Source of the DNA: VGWB01 sp964614245
GTDB lineage: Bacteria; Bacteroidota; Ignavibacteria; UBA10030
Length of the DNA stretch: 8,641 nucleotides
Direction of reading: 5' to 3'
NCBI GenBank assembly: GCA_964614245.1
Contig: CAZTKU010000127.1
Location: 1 to 8,641, forward strand
Shown piece after piece: positions 5,839 to 8,641 of the stretch. Position 1 is the first letter of the stretch; each line of letters starts with the position of its first letter. The notes under the pieces are model-generated. The model was not told the DNA's origin, made no database searches, and saw only the letters and a list, made by a program, of their open reading frames with translations. A program made the position numbers and the translations under genes.

Positions 5839-5882
5839 ACCTTGCGAAGGTACTCTGTAAGCCAAAATAACCTTCGCAAGGT
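5839..5882. repeat. 13-bp inverted repeat in the convergent junction (possible bidirectional terminator)
   Basis: ACCTTGCGAAGGT (5839-5851) is the exact reverse complement of ACCTTCGCAAGGT (5870-5882), with an 18-nt spacer. Each arm is itself nearly palindromic (ACCTT-NNN-AAGGT), so the arms are also near direct repeats and can fold alone or together. It lies between the stops of two convergent genes (5830 and 5893), where a bidirectional terminator would be expected. No U-tract follows on either strand, so it could instead be a dispersed intergenic repeat. Confidence 0.6.
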
Positions 5883-5892
5883 CTGGATGGTC

Positions 5893-8641
5893 CTACCGTA
5901 TCGAAGCTTTTAGTACCCCGCCTTCCGCCAGCGAAACCGGCTCCTTAAGACGAATCACCATCCTCCCATCTTCAGATTCCAAATTGGCCGGAATTGCCTT
6001 GCCCTTCAGTGTGACCTGCACTTTCCCTGCCTTCCATTTCCCCAGCGCAAGGCTCTGCAATTTCATGCTGCCGTTATCCAACCGCAATTCCACTTTCAGC
6101 GTTCCGCGTTCTGATCTCTCACTGAACGTCCCCCACCCCGTTCCGTTCGACCAGAATGTCTTGAAATTCTCCCGGGAAACGACCGGCGCAAATTCCAGCC
6201 GTTGAGTCGAGCCATCGCACCGATAACCCGTCAAAGCAAGAAGGACTGCCCAGCTTGACATCGCCCGAGCATAGTGATGACCGCACTCCTCTTCATCCCA
6301 CGGATTGCGGTGCAGGCCGTTGTAGCGATCACGCACGGCTTTGACAATCTCAAGCCCCTCTTTGACCAATCCATTATAGATGAGAATTGCTGCTACCTGA
6401 TACTCGATGCCCGTCCACACTTCGTCACTGTAGACAAATGGGAGCGCGGGCCGATCACCATGAGGCCAGGAACAGAGCAACAGGCCGGCTTCCTCGTTTA
6501 AGGCATACACTCGCTGCACGTTTGCGAAATCCGTCATCCGTTTCTTGAAGTTGTATTTGAAAATCGAGTTCGCCGCGGTTCGGACGTGATCAGGATTCAA
6601 AACATGTCCAAGCCCAACAGCGTGCGCAAGATACTGACCGAGCAGTTGATCGGAGAGGCATCCTTTGCCGTATTGGTACTTTACATTCACCATCGAGGTG
6701 TCGAGCGCGGGCTTTTTGTCGCCGGGTGTCTTCTTACACTCGCAGTCCGAACCACACTCCTCGCCCTCGGGGGAGATCAGATGCTTCGGCACCTGAAGGC
6801 CTTTGAGCACATACACATCCTGGACGTAGTAGTCCCTGCCCCAGAGCTTCTCGTCATAGAGCGCAGCCCCCTGCTTGAGGAGTGACAAGTACTCTCCTGC
6901 TTTATCTGCTTCACCGAGTGCCTCGGCCATCTCTGCGCCAGCCTTCAGTGCAGCCAGATACAGGCTTCCCGTCATCGTGTTGGGTCCGTAGAACTCGATG
7001 TCGTAGGTGTTGTGCTGTTCCCCTTCCATCATCCCATTCTTGTCCGGGTCCCACGGCATCGACACTTGTTCCTTTGTCCACTCAAAGCCCTTCGGCGGAG
7101 GATCGCCCGTTCCACGCCACGCAAACTCCAAGGCGAGTTTGACCTTCGGCCAGAGCTTCTGCAGCCACTGTGTGTCTCCCGAGATCTTCCACTCCCGATA
7201 CACTCTCACGATTTCGCCCATCTGGCCATCGGCGCACGCCTTGAATCTCCACCAGTATTCACCCAGCGGAATCAACGTCCGAAACGTCATATAACCGTTC
7301 GGCAGCGTGTTATGCAGGAAGGACGTTTCGCGCATCGACCGCTCGAGCTGCGGGAAGAGGAACGCGAGCGTCTGCTCATAGTTCCACACATGCGTGCAGT
7401 TAAGTGGGCAGCAGCCGCCATTGTCGCTGTTCCCCTCGAAGCCGAAGAATGATCCATCCTCAAGCAGCACGCCGACATTTGTCTTGAGCGTTGACATCTG
7501 ACTCGAGACGGCATCGATCACGTATCCCGGGAGAGTAGAGTTGAACAGAGCGCTGTGGAAAGCCCGCGTCTGCTGTTCGAGCCTTTGCTGATTCTTGAAG
7601 AAATATCCGGCTACCTCCCACGCGCCTCCAAATTTCCCGGCGACGTAGTTCCTCATCAATTTCCCGCGGACTTCTGCTTCGCCATTCCAGTAATTCTCAC
7701 GATTTGGGAAGTACCAGGTTATCAGCATGGGGAGCGTGACAGATCCTCGCGGTGGCACGGCGGCATGGAGAATCAAACTCCCCACATCTGATCGCCACTC
7801 ATCGGAGGAAAGTGTATCTCGCACATTCTTCACTCGCCCGTTGTCGGAGAAGTCATCCCAAAACGTATGACACTGATCCCACCATCCGCCGCGGTACCAC
7901 CTCGTGACCACATCCAGATCGTCCCACGTCGTGACAAGACCCATCGAGCCGTAGTTCGGATCATCCGGCTTCACTTTCAGGGAAGAGAACGCCAGTCCGC
8001 GGATGCCCACGCCTTCTCTGAACTCATTGACATTCCTGCCCAGCCCGGGCTTTTCGCCCTTCACATTCGCGTACTTGTTCCCAATCGGATTGGACAGACT
8101 TGTCGCCAACGATACCCGGACTGTGTCGGAAGACGGGTTGGTCAGCTTCCACGAGAAGAACGCAAGGGGGAGAGCGCTGTCGTCCACATTTAGAGGAATG
8201 AATGGATTCCACGCTTCCAGCTCGACCCGCACGGGCAGGTTGCGATCTTTGAAGCGGATCGTCGCGAACGGGTACTCTCCTGTGAACTCAGCCTCTTCCA
8301 GTCGAGGGAGACCGGAGAGCAGCCGTTGCGGCACGCCGTGCCCGCCGCCCCGGTAAGGAGGCATCACCTGTCGCTCGAGGACGCGTGCGACGGGTTTCTT
8401 GCCGTCCTGTTGAGCCCAGAGTGCAAAGAAGGAGAAATCCAGGCGGCTGCCTTTGTCAGGCTTATTGAAGATCTCCCAGTCGCGCAAATCCCCCCGCCCC
8501 CCGAGGGAGATTGATCCCGTCCCAATTCCTCCGATCGGAAATGCAATCTCCTGTAGCGCGAGGCCGGAAAAGGTGCGCTGGCCTTTCTGCTGACCATAGG
8601 CGATTTGGCATACGACCATGCCACACATTATCGCGACGCCG
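5893..8641 (-). CDS. GH116 (GBA2/DUF608-like) beta-glucosidase-type glycoside hydrolase, 5' end cut off
   Basis: This large glycosidase is probably secreted and probably acts on beta-linked glucose or a related sugar. Numbering is from the ATG at 8628, which gives 911 residues. The frame stays open to the window edge, and the hydrophobic GVAIMCGMVVCQIAYG before QQKG looks like the end of a signal peptide, so the true start lies outside. Residues about 20-330 are the N-terminal beta domain (PIGGIGTGSISLGGRGDLRD). Residues about 340-800 are the alpha/alpha-barrel, with FGFEG (395-399), THVWNYEQ (412-419), HNTYDIEFYGPN (539-550), SDEVWTGIEYQVAA (734-747) and NPWDEEECGHHYARAMSSWA. By comparison with GBA2, E398 is the likely nucleophile and D543 the acid/base. 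Residues about 805-911 form an extra beta-rich tail. Cysteines cluster at 406, 407 and 411 and at 625, 629 and 631. It is convergent with the methyltransferase. The exact substrate is unknown; glucosylceramide is unlikely to be the main one in a bacterium. Confidence 0.85.
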   Translation of the reverse strand, partial: GVAIMCGMVVCQIAYGQQKGQRTFSGLALQEIAFPIGGIGTGSISLGGRGDLRDWEIFNKPDKGSRLDFSFFALWAQQDGKKPVARVLERQVMPPYRGGGHGVPQRLLSGLPRLEEAEFTGEYPFATIRFKDRNLPVRVELEAWNPFIPLNVDDSALPLAFFSWKLTNPSSDTVRVSLATSLSNPIGNKYANVKGEKPGLGRNVNEFREGVGIRGLAFSSLKVKPDDPNYGSMGLVTTWDDLDVVTRWYRGGWWDQCHTFWDDFSDNGRVKNVRDTLSSDEWRSDVGSLILHAAVPPRGSVTLPMLITWYFPNRENYWNGEAEVRGKLMRNYVAGKFGGAWEVAGYFFKNQQRLEQQTRAFHSALFNSTLPGYVIDAVSSQMSTLKTNVGVLLEDGSFFGFEGNSDNGGCCPLNCTHVWNYEQTLAFLFPQLERSMRETSFLHNTLPNGYMTFRTLIPLGEYWWRFKACADGQMGEIVRVYREWKISGDTQWLQKLWPKVKLALEFAWRGTGDPPPKGFEWTKEQVSMPWDPDKNGMMEGEQHNTYDIEFYGPNTMTGSLYLAALKAGAEMAEALGEADKAGEYLSLLKQGAALYDEKLWGRDYYVQDVYVLKGLQVPKHLISPEGEECGSDCECKKTPGDKKPALDTSMVNVKYQYGKGCLSDQLLGQYLAHAVGLGHVLNPDHVRTAANSIFKYNFKKRMTDFANVQRVYALNEEAGLLLCSWPHGDRPALPFVYSDEVWTGIEYQVAAILIYNGLVKEGLEIVKAVRDRYNGLHRNPWDEEECGHHYARAMSSWAVLLALTGYRCDGSTQRLEFAPVVSRENFKTFWSNGTGWGTFSERSERGTLKVELRLDNGSMKLQSLALGKWKAGKVQVTLKGKAIPANLESEDGRMVIRLKEPVSLAEGGVLKASIR

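Overview
The window is ordinary bacterial chromosome of moderately high GC content. It holds six complete genes and the 3' part of a seventh. No rRNA, tRNA, CRISPR array, integrase or transposase is visible. The organism cannot be named from the sequence alone. The gene set (free-standing corrinoid protein, separate B12-reactivation protein, UroD-type methyltransferase, sugar isomerase and kinase, secreted GH116 glycosidase) suggests a heterotrophic, carbohydrate-degrading, corrinoid-using bacterium, possibly from the Bacteroidota/Ignavibacteriota side of the tree. That placement is a low-confidence inference.

Layout. Positions 51-1001 (minus) encode a diacylglycerol-kinase-family lipid kinase. 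A 450-base divergent gap (1002-1451) holds hairpins but no convincing gene. A tight plus-strand operon follows: a small methyltransferase-type corrinoid protein (1464-2144), a protein resembling the reactivation domain of B12-dependent methionine synthase (2147-2878) and a ribokinase (2875-3801). They are joined by a 2-nt gap and then a 4-nt ATGA overlap. After 153 bases with a possible promoter comes a cupin sugar isomerase of the D-lyxose ketol-isomerase type (3955-4500) with a strong ribosome binding site. A GC-rich palindromic element with perfect 13-bp terminal inverted repeats (4496-4650) separates it from a UroD-superfamily methyltransferase (4667-5830). That gene faces a large GH116 beta-glucosidase-like gene on the minus strand (5893 to the right edge, 5' end cut off). 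A second 13-bp inverted repeat lies in the convergent junction.

How the genes may work together. The corrinoid protein, the MetH-activation-like protein and the UroD-type methyltransferase have the parts of a cobalamin-dependent methyl-transfer system: methyl carrier, reductive reactivation and methyltransferase. The ribokinase and the aldose isomerase sit between them, and a secreted glycosidase lies beside them. The most interesting reading is that the locus couples corrinoid-dependent methyl transfer to sugar catabolism, for example demethylation of an O-methylated sugar released from a glycan, followed by isomerisation and phosphorylation. This is inference from gene order. No substrate is visible in the sequence, and a methionine or methylfolate role is also possible.
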